Positions 7,574 through 16,936 of a DNA stretch of 59,035 bases are shown piece after piece. The stretch is from contig JACQZR010000074.1 of NCBI GenBank assembly GCA_016213775.1, positions 1-59,035 of the forward strand, read 5' to 3'. Positions within the stretch are counted from its first letter, which is position 1; every line of letters starts with the position of its first letter. The translations under genes and the position numbers were made by a program. The notes under the pieces were generated by a model that was given only the letters and a program-made list of their open reading frames with translations, had not been told where the DNA came from and did no database searches. Origin of the DNA: Acidobacteriota bacterium. GTDB taxonomy: Bacteria > Acidobacteriota > Terriglobia > Bryobacterales > Bryobacteraceae.

Positions 7574-9540
7574 TAGCGACGACGGAGTCCAGAGGGATGC
7601 CAGCCAGACGGGCGGCGGAGCGTGTTGCCTTTACGCTGGACCGGCTGTTGCGTGATGGCTTCGCGGGCTTCAGAGGCGGTTGCCCGCACGATTGGCATGT
7701 AGACCTGGCTGTTGTAGGCGTCGACGGTTCCGATGTTGAGGTAGGCATCGCCTTCGCGGGCCGATGCACCGACGGAAATGTCGGCCTGATAGATCCCGAT
7801 CAGGTTGGGTGCGAGGCCAATAAAGGTGGCATCGGCTTCGTCCAGGCGAATGGAGATCACGGTGTCAGCGACCACCTTGCTACGTTCTTTTTCCGGACCG
7901 GGCGTGCCTTCAAGCACCTCGGGGGTAACGTCGCCGAGGCCGTTCAACAACAAGCTGATCTTCTCACCGGTCCTGGCGGGGCTGTCCTCACTAATGGGAC
8001 TGCCGTCGGCGTGCATCCCCTTTACGTAGCCCAAGCCGCCAGGATCGGCAGTGTAGAAAGCGGGGGAAGTTGCGTTCACGTAAACCGTGATCACGTTCGA
8101 TTGCGCGTCGCCGCTGACGATCTGAATGGCGGCGATCCCTTCCTTGGTGGCGTAGGGAACGATGGCGACGATTTCCGTGGGACTCACCTTCTTGATGGGA
8201 GAGGGACGGCCGTTGATGAGCACCTGTACATCGCCGAGCTTGGTTGGAAACGTGGCATCCTCGGTGGTGGCCGCGGCGAGGCCGGTACCCTTCAGCCGAA
8301 TGATCTCGCCCCGGGCTATGCCCTCGGTAAAGGGCATCTCGCTGGCGGCGTTGACAACGCCTGTGGGGTCGAGGAAGACTCCGTCGCCTTTGAGAGAGGG
8401 CGCCTTGAGCGCGATGCTGAGTCCAATGTTATTGCCGTCCGATTCGTAGGGCAGACCGAAGGCAATGCGCACCAAACCACCGGCGCCGACGATGTTCTGG
8501 AAACCAAGATAGTCTTCGTATCGCCCACTGTCGTCCAATTCAACGAAGTCGGAATAGCTGAAATTGTAGGCGTATTCGTCAAAGCCAACATAAAAACGCG
8601 CCTGATTGATTTGGTCTTCCTCGCCAACGGTAAGCGAACCGAAATAAGAGTGAAACTCAGCGGCACCATCAGGGAAGACAAAGGCGTCGGCACCGACCTG
8701 GTAGTAGAGGCCGCGGAAGGTCTCGGCGGCTGGTTTCTCTGGGAGAGCCTTCATTCCGACAAGCATGTTCCAACCGTTGAGCGATCCGCCGAAGAAGAAA
8801 TTTCCATCGGGGGAGAGGAAGAAGACGCGGTCGCCGGCGAGGAGGGTGTTGGCGCCGAGAGTGCCGCCGAGCCTCAGTGTTCCAGTGCCGTTGCTGAAGG
8901 AGTATGGGGCGCTGGCGATGTTCTGCGTGACACGGCGTGCACGGCCGCCGATAAAGCCGCCAACGGTCAAGGCACCCACGCTGCCGTTGCCGTCCGGGTC
9001 CATTTGCCAGAGGGCGTCGCGGCCCTGAGCGGGGTCGAGGGAGGGAAAGTTCATTTCAGTGGCCCAGTAGCGACCATTGAAGCTCGAGTTGGTTGAAGCA
9101 GGGGAGGCGGCTGGAGCGGCGATCAGGATGTCGTTGACACCAGACTCTGTGCTGCTACCCAGGAAGATGCCTTGCGAAACCAAACCGAAGACTTTGCCGT
9201 CATCGAAGACTGTGCTGCTGAGGAAGCCGTGGCCACTGGCGGCAATAGAGTAGGTGCCCTGTTTGGAGAAGGAGCGCAGGTCAGTTCCCGCCTGTGAATC
9301 CGCCACCTGAGCGGTGAGATTGTAGTTTCCCTGACCGTCGAACTCGAGGCGTCCAGTGAGCGCCACCTGGCGCTTCAACCCGCCATTCTCGTCACCCACT
9401 TGCCAGACGACTTGGCGGAAGTTGTAGGCGCCCTGGAGAAGGCTGTTGCCGCTGTTGTCCCATTGGACTTCGTCTTGGGCGAAGGCGGACGAGAGGAGCG
9501 CAGTGCCGCACACGAGTGTGAGGAGGATTCGAGTAGTCAT
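7573..9540 (-). CDS. Secreted protein with TIGR03437-like C-terminal domain
   Basis: A 655-residue exported protein with an N-terminal signal peptide (MTTRILLTLVCGTALLSSAFA). The first about 400 residues form a repetitive beta-rich region of unknown fold. The C-terminal about 230 residues resemble the Solibacter C-terminal domain TIGR03437, an IPT/TIG-like module: PSPIKKVSPTEIVAIVPY, NGLGDVTPEV, then a closing segment around GLAPNLIGIYQADISV. The family has no known function and is nearly confined to these acidobacteria. Start ATG 9540 has a minus-strand TACAAT box only 8 nt upstream. A long plus-strand frame across this gene is a shadow. Confidence 0.85.
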   Translation of the reverse strand: MTTRILLTLVCGTALLSSAFAQDEVQWDNSGNSLLQGAYNFRQVVWQVGDENGGLKRQVALTGRLEFDGQGNYNLTAQVADSQAGTDLRSFSKQGTYSIAASGHGFLSSTVFDDGKVFGLVSQGIFLGSSTESGVNDILIAAPAASPASTNSSFNGRYWATEMNFPSLDPAQGRDALWQMDPDGNGSVGALTVGGFIGGRARRVTQNIASAPYSFSNGTGTLRLGGTLGANTLLAGDRVFFLSPDGNFFFGGSLNGWNMLVGMKALPEKPAAETFRGLYYQVGADAFVFPDGAAEFHSYFGSLTVGEEDQINQARFYVGFDEYAYNFSYSDFVELDDSGRYEDYLGFQNIVGAGGLVRIAFGLPYESDGNNIGLSIALKAPSLKGDGVFLDPTGVVNAASEMPFTEGIARGEIIRLKGTGLAAATTEDATFPTKLGDVQVLINGRPSPIKKVSPTEIVAIVPYATKEGIAAIQIVSGDAQSNVITVYVNATSPAFYTADPGGLGYVKGMHADGSPISEDSPARTGEKISLLLNGLGDVTPEVLEGTPGPEKERSKVVADTVISIRLDEADATFIGLAPNLIGIYQADISVGASAREGDAYLNIGTVDAYNSQVYMPIVRATASEAREAITQQPVQRKGNTLRRPSGWHPSGLRRR

Positions 9541-9644
9541 GCGCCTTCATTGTAACGCCGTATTCCAGGAAGGCCGACGAGGGCGTCCGTCCCGCAATGG
9601 GTGCGCACACGGGAATCGGGCAAAGCGCTAGAATACATGGATTC
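9541..9644. promoter_or_regulatory. Divergent promoter region with two -10 boxes near the start codons
   Basis: On the minus strand TACAAT (plus-strand 9549-9554) lies 8 nt before ATG 9540. On the plus strand TAGAAT (9629-9634) lies 10 nt before ATG 9645. Neither has a convincing -35. The spacing implies leaderless or very short-leader transcripts for both genes. Confidence 0.5.
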
Positions 9645-10694
9645 ATGAAACGCAGGGTTCAGTTCTCCGTGTTCGGCGCTTTGCTTTGTCCATTTCTTCT
9701 TGCTCCCTGGGGGTGCAAGAACGCGCCGCCTACCGATGTCGCAGCCAAGGTCAACAGCCGGTCGATCACGTATGCCGATTTGGAGAAGCAGTACAAGTTC
9801 CAGATCGGGAACATGGCGGACAAGCCCGCTGAAAAGACGAACGACGAACAGGTTTCGTATCAGAAGCTGGAGTTGCTACGGACGCTGATTGACGGCGAGA
9901 TGATGCTGCAGCGCGCGGAGAAGCTGAACCTGATGGCCACCGATTCGGAGGTGGACGCGAAGTTCAACGAGTTGAAGGCGCCGTACACGCAGGAAGAGTT
10001 TCAGAAGCAGATGCAGGCGCGCAATATGACGGTGGAGGACCTGAAAACGCAGTTGCGCAAAGATCTAAGCATTCAGAAACTGTTCAACAAGGAAATCACG
10101 TCGAAGATCAATATTGTGGAGAAGGAAGTCACGGACTTCTACAACACGAACAAAGGGAACTTCCACTTGCCTGAGCCCCAGGTCCACCTGGCGCAGATTC
10201 TGGTGACTCCGCGTCCGGACCCGAACGTGAAGAACTTGAAGGGCGACAAGGCGACGAATGACGAACAGGCGCGCAAGAAGATTCTGCTGCTGGAGGCACG
10301 TGCTCGCGGGGGAGAGGATTTCGCGATGTTGGCGCAGAATTTCTCAGAGGACCCAAACACGGCCGCCAACGGCGGGGATCTAGGTTTTATCGGGGAATCT
10401 TCGCTGGACAAGGCGAATCCGGACTTGCGACGGATGGTGATGTCGCTAAACGCGGGACAGATTTCGAAGCCGATGAAGTCGGAAGAGGGGTACCGGATTC
10501 TGAAGGTGATTTCGAAAGAGCCAGCGGGGCAGCGGGAGTTGAACGATCCGCGGGTGCAGCAGAGCATTCGTGATCAGCTCATCAACCGTAAGGATCAGTT
10601 GCTGCGGGCGGTTTACTACGAAGTGGCGCGCAATGAGGCCAAAGTGGTGAACTACTACGCGGCCAAGGTGATCGACAACTGGGGCAAGAAATAG
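9645..10694 (+). CDS. Parvulin-type peptidyl-prolyl isomerase (SurA/PpiC-like), exported
   Basis: A 349-residue exported folding factor. The N-terminus has a basic start, a hydrophobic stretch and a Cys (LLAPWGC), a possible but non-ideal lipobox. A SurA-like helical domain (about residues 30-175) follows, then a rotamase domain (about 180-290) with the parvulin pattern HLAQILV...LLEARARGGEDFAMLAQNFSED...GGDLGFI, and a C-terminal helix. Such proteins assist outer-membrane protein folding in the periplasm. I prefer ATG 9645, which starts the signal sequence, over 9597. A TAGAAT box lies 10 nt upstream. The next gene begins about 8 bp after the stop. Confidence 0.9.
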   Translation: MKRRVQFSVFGALLCPFLLAPWGCKNAPPTDVAAKVNSRSITYADLEKQYKFQIGNMADKPAEKTNDEQVSYQKLELLRTLIDGEMMLQRAEKLNLMATDSEVDAKFNELKAPYTQEEFQKQMQARNMTVEDLKTQLRKDLSIQKLFNKEITSKINIVEKEVTDFYNTNKGNFHLPEPQVHLAQILVTPRPDPNVKNLKGDKATNDEQARKKILLLEARARGGEDFAMLAQNFSEDPNTAANGGDLGFIGESSLDKANPDLRRMVMSLNAGQISKPMKSEEGYRILKVISKEPAGQRELNDPRVQQSIRDQLINRKDQLLRAVYYEVARNEAKVVNYYAAKVIDNWGKK

Positions 10695-10702
10695 GCGGGG
10701 TG

Positions 10703-11893
10703 ATGCACCGGCGGAGATTCGTTACGGCACTTGCGGCGGTGGCCGCGCGTGCGGCGAATTTACCGCGAATCAGGCGCATCGGCACGCGGAAGCACACGAT
10801 CGCGAAGAGGGATTACCTGTTCGTGGAGGTGGAAACGGATGGGGGAATCACGGGGCTAGGCGAAGCGTCCCTGCCCTATCGTGTCGACATCGTTGAGCAG
10901 GCGGTGTTGTGGCTTGAGCCACACCTGGTGAATCAACCAGTATCCGGAATCGAGGATCAGTGGAATCGCATTTTCCATGATCTCTCGCGTTGGCGGGACG
11001 GGTCAGTATTGATGACGGCGCTGGCGTCGGTTGACATAGCGCTTTGGGATATCGAGGGGAAGCGGTTGGGAGAGCCGTTGTGGCGGTTGCTGGGCGCCTC
11101 TCAGAATCGGCCGGTTCCGGTGTATTACAGCCATTGGGATCATTCTCTGAAGGGGCGTACAGAGGCGGGCTGGTCGGAGTTGGTGGAGAGGAGCCGCAGG
11201 AACGGTTGGAATGCGGTGAAGTGGGTGTTGCCGAGGGCGGCGACGGAGCAGGAACGAACGCGGAACACTGTACGGGACATCGCGGCGGTGAGAAAGGCCG
11301 GCGGGCCGGATTTTCGGATTGCGCTGGAAATGTTTGAAACATTCTCTGTAAGATCCGCAATCGAGTTTGCGCACGCCGTGGCGCCGTACCGTCCGTGGTT
11401 TATTGAGGAACCGGTGGAACGGGAGAATCCTCAGATGTTGGGCGAGGTGGCGGCGCGGAGTCCGGTGCCGGTGGCGGCAGGCGAGGGGTTGTTGAACCGG
11501 CATGAGTTTCGCGCGCTGTTGGAGGCGAAGGGGGCGGGTATCCTGCAGCCTGATGTGATTCACTGCGGGGGGATCACGGAGATGCGGAAGATCAGCGCGC
11601 TGGTTGAGATGTATGGGGGAGAGATAGCTCCGCACATGTGGTATGGGCCAATTGCGCATGCTGCCTCGGTGGCGGCCATGACACCATGCAGGAATTTGCT
11701 GGCGCAGGAATGGGATGGCGGCAGCGAGGAGCTATTTGAGGAGATCACGAAGGGGACGTTGCCGGTGCAGAAGGACGGGGCGGTAAGGGCGCCGGACCGA
11801 CCAGGGCTTGGGCTGGAGATGGATTGGGGATTACTGGAGAGGCGGTTCCCGTATGCGGGCCGCCGGCAGACGCCCAAGTCCACGGCGCGATAG
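10703..11893 (+). CDS. Enolase-superfamily (mandelate racemase/sugar-acid dehydratase-like) enzyme with Tat-like leader
   Basis: About 396 residues. The N-terminal MHRRRFVTALAAVAARA resembles a Tat export signal (RRRF, then small residues). The rest matches the mandelate racemase/muconate lactonizing fold: capping domain to about residue 125, then the barrel with FIEEPVE, GEG, PDVIHCGGITEM, APHMWYGP and LLAQEW. These supply the metal-binding acids and the His-Asp dyad of the MR subgroup. The usual KxK motif reads VKWV, as in some archaeal-type sugar-acid dehydratases, and the first metal-ligand site appears as LEMFE rather than the usual Asp. It probably dehydrates or epimerises a sugar acid; substrate unknown. 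GTG 10700 is an equally possible start. Confidence 0.82.
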   Translation: MHRRRFVTALAAVAARAANLPRIRRIGTRKHTIAKRDYLFVEVETDGGITGLGEASLPYRVDIVEQAVLWLEPHLVNQPVSGIEDQWNRIFHDLSRWRDGSVLMTALASVDIALWDIEGKRLGEPLWRLLGASQNRPVPVYYSHWDHSLKGRTEAGWSELVERSRRNGWNAVKWVLPRAATEQERTRNTVRDIAAVRKAGGPDFRIALEMFETFSVRSAIEFAHAVAPYRPWFIEEPVERENPQMLGEVAARSPVPVAAGEGLLNRHEFRALLEAKGAGILQPDVIHCGGITEMRKISALVEMYGGEIAPHMWYGPIAHAASVAAMTPCRNLLAQEWDGGSEELFEEITKGTLPVQKDGAVRAPDRPGLGLEMDWGLLERRFPYAGRRQTPKSTAR

Positions 11894-11925
11894 TCTGACA
11901 GGATCAAACGAGCGAGCCAGCCTGA

Positions 11926-11940
11926 TATCATTGCCGGAAT
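11926..11940 (+). promoter_or_regulatory. -10 box close to the PQQ dehydrogenase start
   Basis: TATCAT at 11926-11931 is followed by 9 nt and then ATG 11941, with no Shine-Dalgarno sequence between them. This fits a leaderless transcript; no clear -35 is visible. Confidence 0.45.
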
Positions 11941-13779
11941 ATGATTCGACTGGCAGTGGTAGCTCTTCCTCTTGTCCTCGGCGCGCAGGATTGGCGCCAT
12001 TATGCGGGTGATGCGGGTGGGCAGAAATACTCTAAGCTCAAGCAGATCACTCGCTCGAACGTGTCGCGGCTGCAACCGGCGTGGCGATTTCACACGGGGG
12101 AGATTTCCGACGGCAGGGAATTTCCAGTACGCACCGCGTTTGAAGCAACACCGTTAATGGTGGACGGTGTGCTGTTCTTCCCTACGCCGTACCATCGCGT
12201 CATTGCCTTGGATGGGGACACGGGGAAGCAGATTTGGGCATTTGATCCGAAGTTGGACAAGCGGAGCGCGCGCAATCTGTTCATCGCGCGCGGGGTGGCT
12301 TATTGGACAGACGGCAAGCAGAAGCGGATCTACTACGGGACGCTGGACGGCGAGTTGTACGCGCTGGATGCGGCAACGGGCCGGCCTGTACTGGGGTTTG
12401 GTGATGGGGGAAAGGTTGATCTCAAGGCGGGGATGGTGACAGCGAATTCGAAGAGCTACGGAATGACGTCCCCACCGGCGATCTATAAGAACCTCGTTAT
12501 CTGCGGGTCGATTGTGCCCGATGGGGAACCGCAGGGGCCCAGCGGGGATGTGCGCGCCTTTGATGCGTTGACTGGTAAGCAGGTTTGGCGGTTTCACACA
12601 GTGGCACGGCCGGGGGAGTTTGGTCATGACACCTGGGCGGGGGATTCCTGGAAGGATCGTGGCGGCACGAATGTTTGGTCGATCATGAGTGTGGATGAGG
12701 CGCGGGGGATTGTGTACATGCCATTGACGTCGCCGTCCACGGATATGTATGGCGGCGACCGGAAGGGTGACAATCTGTTTGGGGATTCGCTGGTGGCGCT
12801 GGACGCCGCGACGGGCAAGCGGCTATGGCACTTTCAGACTGTTCATCACAACATCTGGGATTATGATCTGCCCGCGCAGCCGGTGCTGGTGGACGTGATG
12901 CGTAGCGGCCGACTGGTGGCGAGCGTTGCACAGGTGACGAAGACGGGGTTCACGTTCCTGTTTGACCGGTATAGCGGGAAGCCGCTATTCGAGATCAGGG
13001 AAACACCTGTTCCGGCGAGCACAACGCCGGGGGAAGCAGCATCTCCCACGCAACCGATTCCGGTGAAGCCGCCGCCTTTCGCGCGGCAATCCATGAAGCC
13101 GGGGGAACTCACGATCGTGCCGGAGTCGCGGGAGTTCTGTGCGAAGTTGGTGGAAGGCGCGGTGTACGGGTCTTTGTATACTCCAGTGGGAGAGAAGCCG
13201 ACGATTCTCTTTCCGGGAACGAATGGCGGCACGAACTGGGGCGGGGCATCGTTCGATCCGGAGACGCGAACGCTGTACGTCAACTCGCACGACAACGGCA
13301 TGATGCCGCGGATGACGAAGCGGCCGGAGGGTTCGCTGATACCGTATCGGACGCAGGGTCCGCCGTACGGCCGATTCTGGGACAAGAACCGTTACCCATG
13401 CCAGCAGCCGCCGTGGGGACATCTTACGGCGATTGACCTGGACAAGGGAGAATTCCGGTGGCGCGCGGTGTTGGGAGAATTCGATGAGTTAAAGGCGAAA
13501 GGGATTCCGCAGACGGGGACTTCGAATCTTGGGGGATCGCTGGTGACCGCCGGCGGCGTATTGTTTATCGCAGCCACGAATGACAGCAAGTTCCGCGCGT
13601 TCGACAAGGACACGGGGAAAGAGCTGTGGATTACCCGACTGCCGGCAAGTGGGCATGCGAATCCGATGACGTATCAGGGGAAGCGTACTGGAAAACAGTA
13701 TGTGGTGATCGCAGCGGGCGGCGGGAATAAGTACAACGACACTTATGCGGACGAGCTGATCGCGTACGCGTTGCCGTAG
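11941..13779 (+). CDS. PQQ-dependent dehydrogenase (membrane glucose dehydrogenase-like), soluble form
   Basis: A 612-residue periplasmic quinoprotein. A short signal peptide (MIRLAVVALPLVLGAQ) is followed by an eight-bladed propeller with the repeated tryptophan-docking pattern (for example GDTGKQIWAFDP, GKQVWRFHT, DTGKELW). WDYDLPAQPVLVDV and GTNGGTNWGGASFDPETRTLYVNS are typical of the PQQ glucose/quinate/shikimate dehydrogenase group. There is no N-terminal five-helix ubiquinone domain and no CxxCH haem motif, so the electron acceptor must be a separate protein. It would oxidise a sugar or alcohol in the periplasm. No PQQ synthesis genes are nearby, and the exact substrate is unknown. Confidence 0.88.
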   Translation: MIRLAVVALPLVLGAQDWRHYAGDAGGQKYSKLKQITRSNVSRLQPAWRFHTGEISDGREFPVRTAFEATPLMVDGVLFFPTPYHRVIALDGDTGKQIWAFDPKLDKRSARNLFIARGVAYWTDGKQKRIYYGTLDGELYALDAATGRPVLGFGDGGKVDLKAGMVTANSKSYGMTSPPAIYKNLVICGSIVPDGEPQGPSGDVRAFDALTGKQVWRFHTVARPGEFGHDTWAGDSWKDRGGTNVWSIMSVDEARGIVYMPLTSPSTDMYGGDRKGDNLFGDSLVALDAATGKRLWHFQTVHHNIWDYDLPAQPVLVDVMRSGRLVASVAQVTKTGFTFLFDRYSGKPLFEIRETPVPASTTPGEAASPTQPIPVKPPPFARQSMKPGELTIVPESREFCAKLVEGAVYGSLYTPVGEKPTILFPGTNGGTNWGGASFDPETRTLYVNSHDNGMMPRMTKRPEGSLIPYRTQGPPYGRFWDKNRYPCQQPPWGHLTAIDLDKGEFRWRAVLGEFDELKAKGIPQTGTSNLGGSLVTAGGVLFIAATNDSKFRAFDKDTGKELWITRLPASGHANPMTYQGKRTGKQYVVIAAGGGNKYNDTYADELIAYALP

Positions 13780-13998
13780 GCGTGGCAGGGGCGGCTCGCA
13801 ACACAACAATTCACATGGTTCTGAGCAGGGGCGTGGAACCACGGAAAGTCCAGTCACAGAATTTTCGAACTTATTAATCCTTCCTTTTCAATATCTTGCC
13901 GTTTCAGTTGAGGTGGGGTGCTTGACGACGTCTGCTAGTTTGAAAGCAGAAAGAGAGCAGTGGGCAGCAGCTTGAGCGGGTCCACTTGGGAAGGCGAG
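13780..13998 (+). other. Spacer before the phage-like cluster
   Basis: This 219-bp gap has no credible gene. An AT-rich patch (13860-13900) may hold a promoter for the structural cluster, and TTGACG at 13922-13927 resembles a -35, but I could not pair it with a good -10. No repressor-binding palindrome, tRNA fragment or attachment-site-like repeat was found. The first cluster gene has a ribosome-binding site GGAAGG at about 13988. Confidence 0.5.
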
Positions 13999-14241
13999 AT
14001 GACAAACTCAAGATCGTCTGACAACTTGCAGTACTGCGATGAAGAGCAGGAACTTATCAACGGCGACGACCTGATAATTAAGTTGTTTAATTACGTGGAA
14101 GGGCAAATCGGCAAGGAGATAAAAGTCTCCGTCGGCGATGTATTGCGGCTGGCGGAGTATCTCAACGAACGGAACGGGATGAACATCCGGGAAGTGGAAG
14201 TGAAATGGGTAGACGAATCGGACACGGGCGGTGTGACTTAG
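13999..14241 (+). CDS. Small protein preceding the terminase; candidate small terminase
   Basis: An 80-residue acidic protein starting at ATG 13999 with GGAAGGCGAG just upstream; a GTG at 13960 is less likely. It overlaps the large terminase start by 37 bp, the usual place for a small terminase subunit. It lacks a recognisable helix-turn-helix, so the role is inferred only from position. Its middle (residues about 35-65: GKEIKVSVGDVLRLAEYLNE) is predicted helical. Confidence 0.5.
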   Translation: MTNSRSSDNLQYCDEEQELINGDDLIIKLFNYVEGQIGKEIKVSVGDVLRLAEYLNERNGMNIREVEVKWVDESDTGGVT

Positions 14242-15509
14242 GAATCCGTTATGACCCATTACCGTCGCAAAAGTCGTTTCACCAAGAAAGCGCGAGATTC
14301 AAGGGATTTTCCGGGCCAATCGGCAGCGGGAAGAGCGCCGCGTTGTGCCATGAAGCGATCAGATTGAGCTATCAGAATGCCGGAAGGGCAGGACTATTAG
14401 GGGCACCGACGTACCCAATGTTGAGGGATTCAACACAGCGAGCCTTTCTGGAGATTTTGGAGCAAAACGAGATTCCGTTCGAGCTGAACCGCGGCGACAA
14501 CGTGCTGCGGATGGGGGACACAGGGTCAGTGATCCTGTTTCGTTCCCTGGAGGAGTTCGAACGGCTTCGTGGCACTAACCTGGCGTGGTTTGGGGTGGAC
14601 GAGCTGACTTACACGCACGAAGAGGGCTGGCTGCGGCTTGAGGGCCGGCTGCGAGACCCGAAAGCGAAGCGGCTCTGCGGTTTTGGAGTCTGGACGCCGA
14701 AGGGGTACGACTGGGTCTACCGACGGTTCGTGAAACAGGCGGGAGAGAGCTACAAGGTGACCTTCGCGAAGGCGAAGGAGAACCGGCATATTCTGGACGC
14801 CGTTCCCGATTTCTACGAGAGGTTGAAGAACACGTACGGCGAGGAATTCTACCGGCAGGAAGTGCTGGGGGAATACGTAGAAGCGGGAACAGACAGAGCA
14901 TACCGGAAGTTTAACGAGGGAACGCATGTTCGGAAGAAGGGCATCAATGATGAGCAGCCGCTTTTGTGGTCGCTGGACTTCAACGTTGATCCCATGTGTT
15001 CGGTGGTTGCGCAGCGAGACGGCGAGGCGCTTCACGTGGTGGATGAGATTGTGTTGCGGCGGTCCACCACGGTTGAGGCTTGTGAGGAGTTTTGGGGAAG
15101 GTACCGGGGGCACTGGTCGGGAGTGCATGTTTACGGAGACGCTTCCGGGGCACACGGCCAGACGTCGGGGAAGAGCGATCACCAGGTGATTCGCGAGTTC
15201 TTTACGAAGAAGGGACAGCGCGATGTTGAGTTGCGAGTATTGCGCAGCAATCCGGGAGTGAAGGAGCGCATCGAGTTAGTGAACGCGCGGCTGTTGAACG
15301 CTGCAAGAGAAGTACGACTGACGGTGGATGAGAAGTGCAAGAAGTTGATCGTGGATCTGGAGGAGGTGTCGTTCCAGAAAGGGACGTTCACTTTGGAGAA
15401 GTCGAAGCACCCGGAGTTAACGCATTTGAGCGATGCACTTGGTTACCTGATCTGGTACGAGTTCGGCAATACCAAAAAGTATGGGGAGCAGGGGAACAGG
15501 CTTTTGTAG
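14205..15509 (+). CDS. Phage-type terminase large subunit
   Basis: A 434-residue DNA-packaging motor. The ATPase domain shows Walker A GPIGSGKS (37-44) and Walker B with the catalytic acid in LAWFGVDEL (D130, E131). The RNase H-like nuclease domain shows acidic residues in SLDFNVDP (about 255-262), YGDASG (about 310) and LSDALGYLIW (about 410). Both halves look intact, so the particle should pump and cut DNA. It begins inside the preceding small gene and is followed 22 bp later by the portal gene. TerL subtype decides whether packaging is headful or site-specific; I cannot assign it by eye. Confidence 0.93.
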   Translation: MGRRIGHGRCDLGIRYDPLPSQKSFHQESARFKGFSGPIGSGKSAALCHEAIRLSYQNAGRAGLLGAPTYPMLRDSTQRAFLEILEQNEIPFELNRGDNVLRMGDTGSVILFRSLEEFERLRGTNLAWFGVDELTYTHEEGWLRLEGRLRDPKAKRLCGFGVWTPKGYDWVYRRFVKQAGESYKVTFAKAKENRHILDAVPDFYERLKNTYGEEFYRQEVLGEYVEAGTDRAYRKFNEGTHVRKKGINDEQPLLWSLDFNVDPMCSVVAQRDGEALHVVDEIVLRRSTTVEACEEFWGRYRGHWSGVHVYGDASGAHGQTSGKSDHQVIREFFTKKGQRDVELRVLRSNPGVKERIELVNARLLNAAREVRLTVDEKCKKLIVDLEEVSFQKGTFTLEKSKHPELTHLSDALGYLIWYEFGNTKKYGEQGNRLL

Positions 15510-15531
15510 CGAATGAGCGAGGAAGAAAACG

Positions 15532-16926
15532 ATGGACATAACAAGAGAGCATCCGGAATACAAGACGACGAAGGCGATGCTGCAAAAGTACTCGGACCTT
15601 TATTCCGGCGGGGAGGCGCTGAAGGCGCGCTCACACGAGTATCTGGAGCGGCGGCAGAAAGAACCGCTAGATGTCTACATGGAGCGATTGGCTCGAGTGT
15701 TCTACGAGAACTACATCGGCTCGATCGTGGACTGGTATGCAGCGACGTTGTTCAAGCGCGAACCAGTGCTGGCATTTGACGGAGTGAGTAAACGCGGGAA
15801 AGAGTTCTTTGCCGCATTTACTGACGATTGCGACTTTGGCGGTACACCGCTGGCGGCGATGCTGCGACGGCAGTTTGTTTCAGCTCTGGTCCACGGGCGG
15901 AGCTACCTTCTGGTGGATTTCCCGAGGGCCGCGGTGAAGCCATTGACCAGGGCGGAGGAAGACGCGCTGGGTTTGTCGAGGGCGTATCTTTCGGGGTATA
16001 CGGCGCAGGACCTGATCAACTGGAGCCGGGACGACCGGGGAAAGTTTGAGTGGGTGGTGCTGCGACAGGTAAACGCGCACCGGCGGGAGTTCGAAAGCAA
16101 TGAGGAGCGAACGGAGATCCGCTGGCTCTACTTCGACCGGGAACGTTACAGGGTATATCGAAGCACGGAAATCAACGGCAAGCGGACGGAGCCGGAACTG
16201 GCGGATGAGGGGGAGCACGGGTTTCACACGGAGAAGATCGTACCGCTGTTTGAGCTGGAGATCAGCGAAGGCCTGTGGCTGGTGAACAAGTCGGCGCTGC
16301 TTCAATTGGTGCACTTCAACAAGTCGAATGCGCTGGCGTATGCCTTGAGCATGGGGCTATTCGCAATGCCGGTTGTGTATACGGACAAGCCATGGAAGGA
16401 CATCATCGGGGAGAGCTACTACCTCAACCTTGGGCCGGGTGACCGGTTTGGGTGGACGGAGCCGGAAGGGAAGGTGTTCCAGATCGCGGCCGACAATCTG
16501 ACGCGGCTGCAGGAGGAGATATACCGGGTCTGCTACCTGATTCACCAGGCGATGGGGAGCAACAGCAACGGATACGGGCAATCCGGATTGAGCAAACAGC
16601 GTGACTTTGGGATCACGCAGGAAGTTCTGCGGGGATACGGCGACACGATCAAGGACTTCACAAAGCGGATTCTGCGGGCGATCGAAAAGGCGCGGCAGGA
16701 CGAGTTGACCATTGACGTATCCGGGATGGACGACTTCGATATTGGCGACTTCTCGAGCGATTTAGCCGACGCTGAGCGGCTTCTGAGCCTGGGGATTGAA
16801 TCGCCGACGTTGAAGGTGCAGGTATTCAAAAAGCTTACGGGAAAGTACCTGTGCGACGTGCGGCAGGAAGTGAAGGACCGAATCAGCAGCGAAATCGACG
16901 ATTCGCTTTTGAAGACATTGAGCTAG
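15532..16926 (+). CDS. Portal protein
   Basis: A 464-residue portal, the dodecameric ring at the capsid vertex through which DNA enters. Features seen are an N-terminal helical wing (KTTKAMLQKYSDLYSGGEALK), VFYENYIGSIVDWYAATLF, a central clip and stem region around QEEIYRVCYLIHQAMG, and a C-terminal region rich in helices. The overall layout resembles SPP1 gp6-like or DUF4055-type portals, and the position directly after terL supports this. A ribosome-binding site GAGGAAG precedes ATG 15532. It is full length. Confidence 0.85.
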   Translation: MDITREHPEYKTTKAMLQKYSDLYSGGEALKARSHEYLERRQKEPLDVYMERLARVFYENYIGSIVDWYAATLFKREPVLAFDGVSKRGKEFFAAFTDDCDFGGTPLAAMLRRQFVSALVHGRSYLLVDFPRAAVKPLTRAEEDALGLSRAYLSGYTAQDLINWSRDDRGKFEWVVLRQVNAHRREFESNEERTEIRWLYFDRERYRVYRSTEINGKRTEPELADEGEHGFHTEKIVPLFELEISEGLWLVNKSALLQLVHFNKSNALAYALSMGLFAMPVVYTDKPWKDIIGESYYLNLGPGDRFGWTEPEGKVFQIAADNLTRLQEEIYRVCYLIHQAMGSNSNGYGQSGLSKQRDFGITQEVLRGYGDTIKDFTKRILRAIEKARQDELTIDVSGMDDFDIGDFSSDLADAERLLSLGIESPTLKVQVFKKLTGKYLCDVRQEVKDRISSEIDDSLLKTLS

Positions 16927-16936
16927 GAGAGGCGGA

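Noticed and set aside
7339-9096. Long plus-strand frame (585 codons) through the repeat and across the secreted TIGR03437-type gene
   Set aside because: It begins with repeat-derived sequence, has no ribosome-binding site and is antisense to a gene with a clear signal peptide and domain.
13780-13998. Left attachment site or lysogeny control region of a prophage
   Set aside because: No tRNA end, no repeat matching the right edge and no divergent repressor gene were found.
15513-15779. Separate small gene between terminase and portal
   Set aside because: It overlaps the portal in another frame and encodes no recognisable protein.
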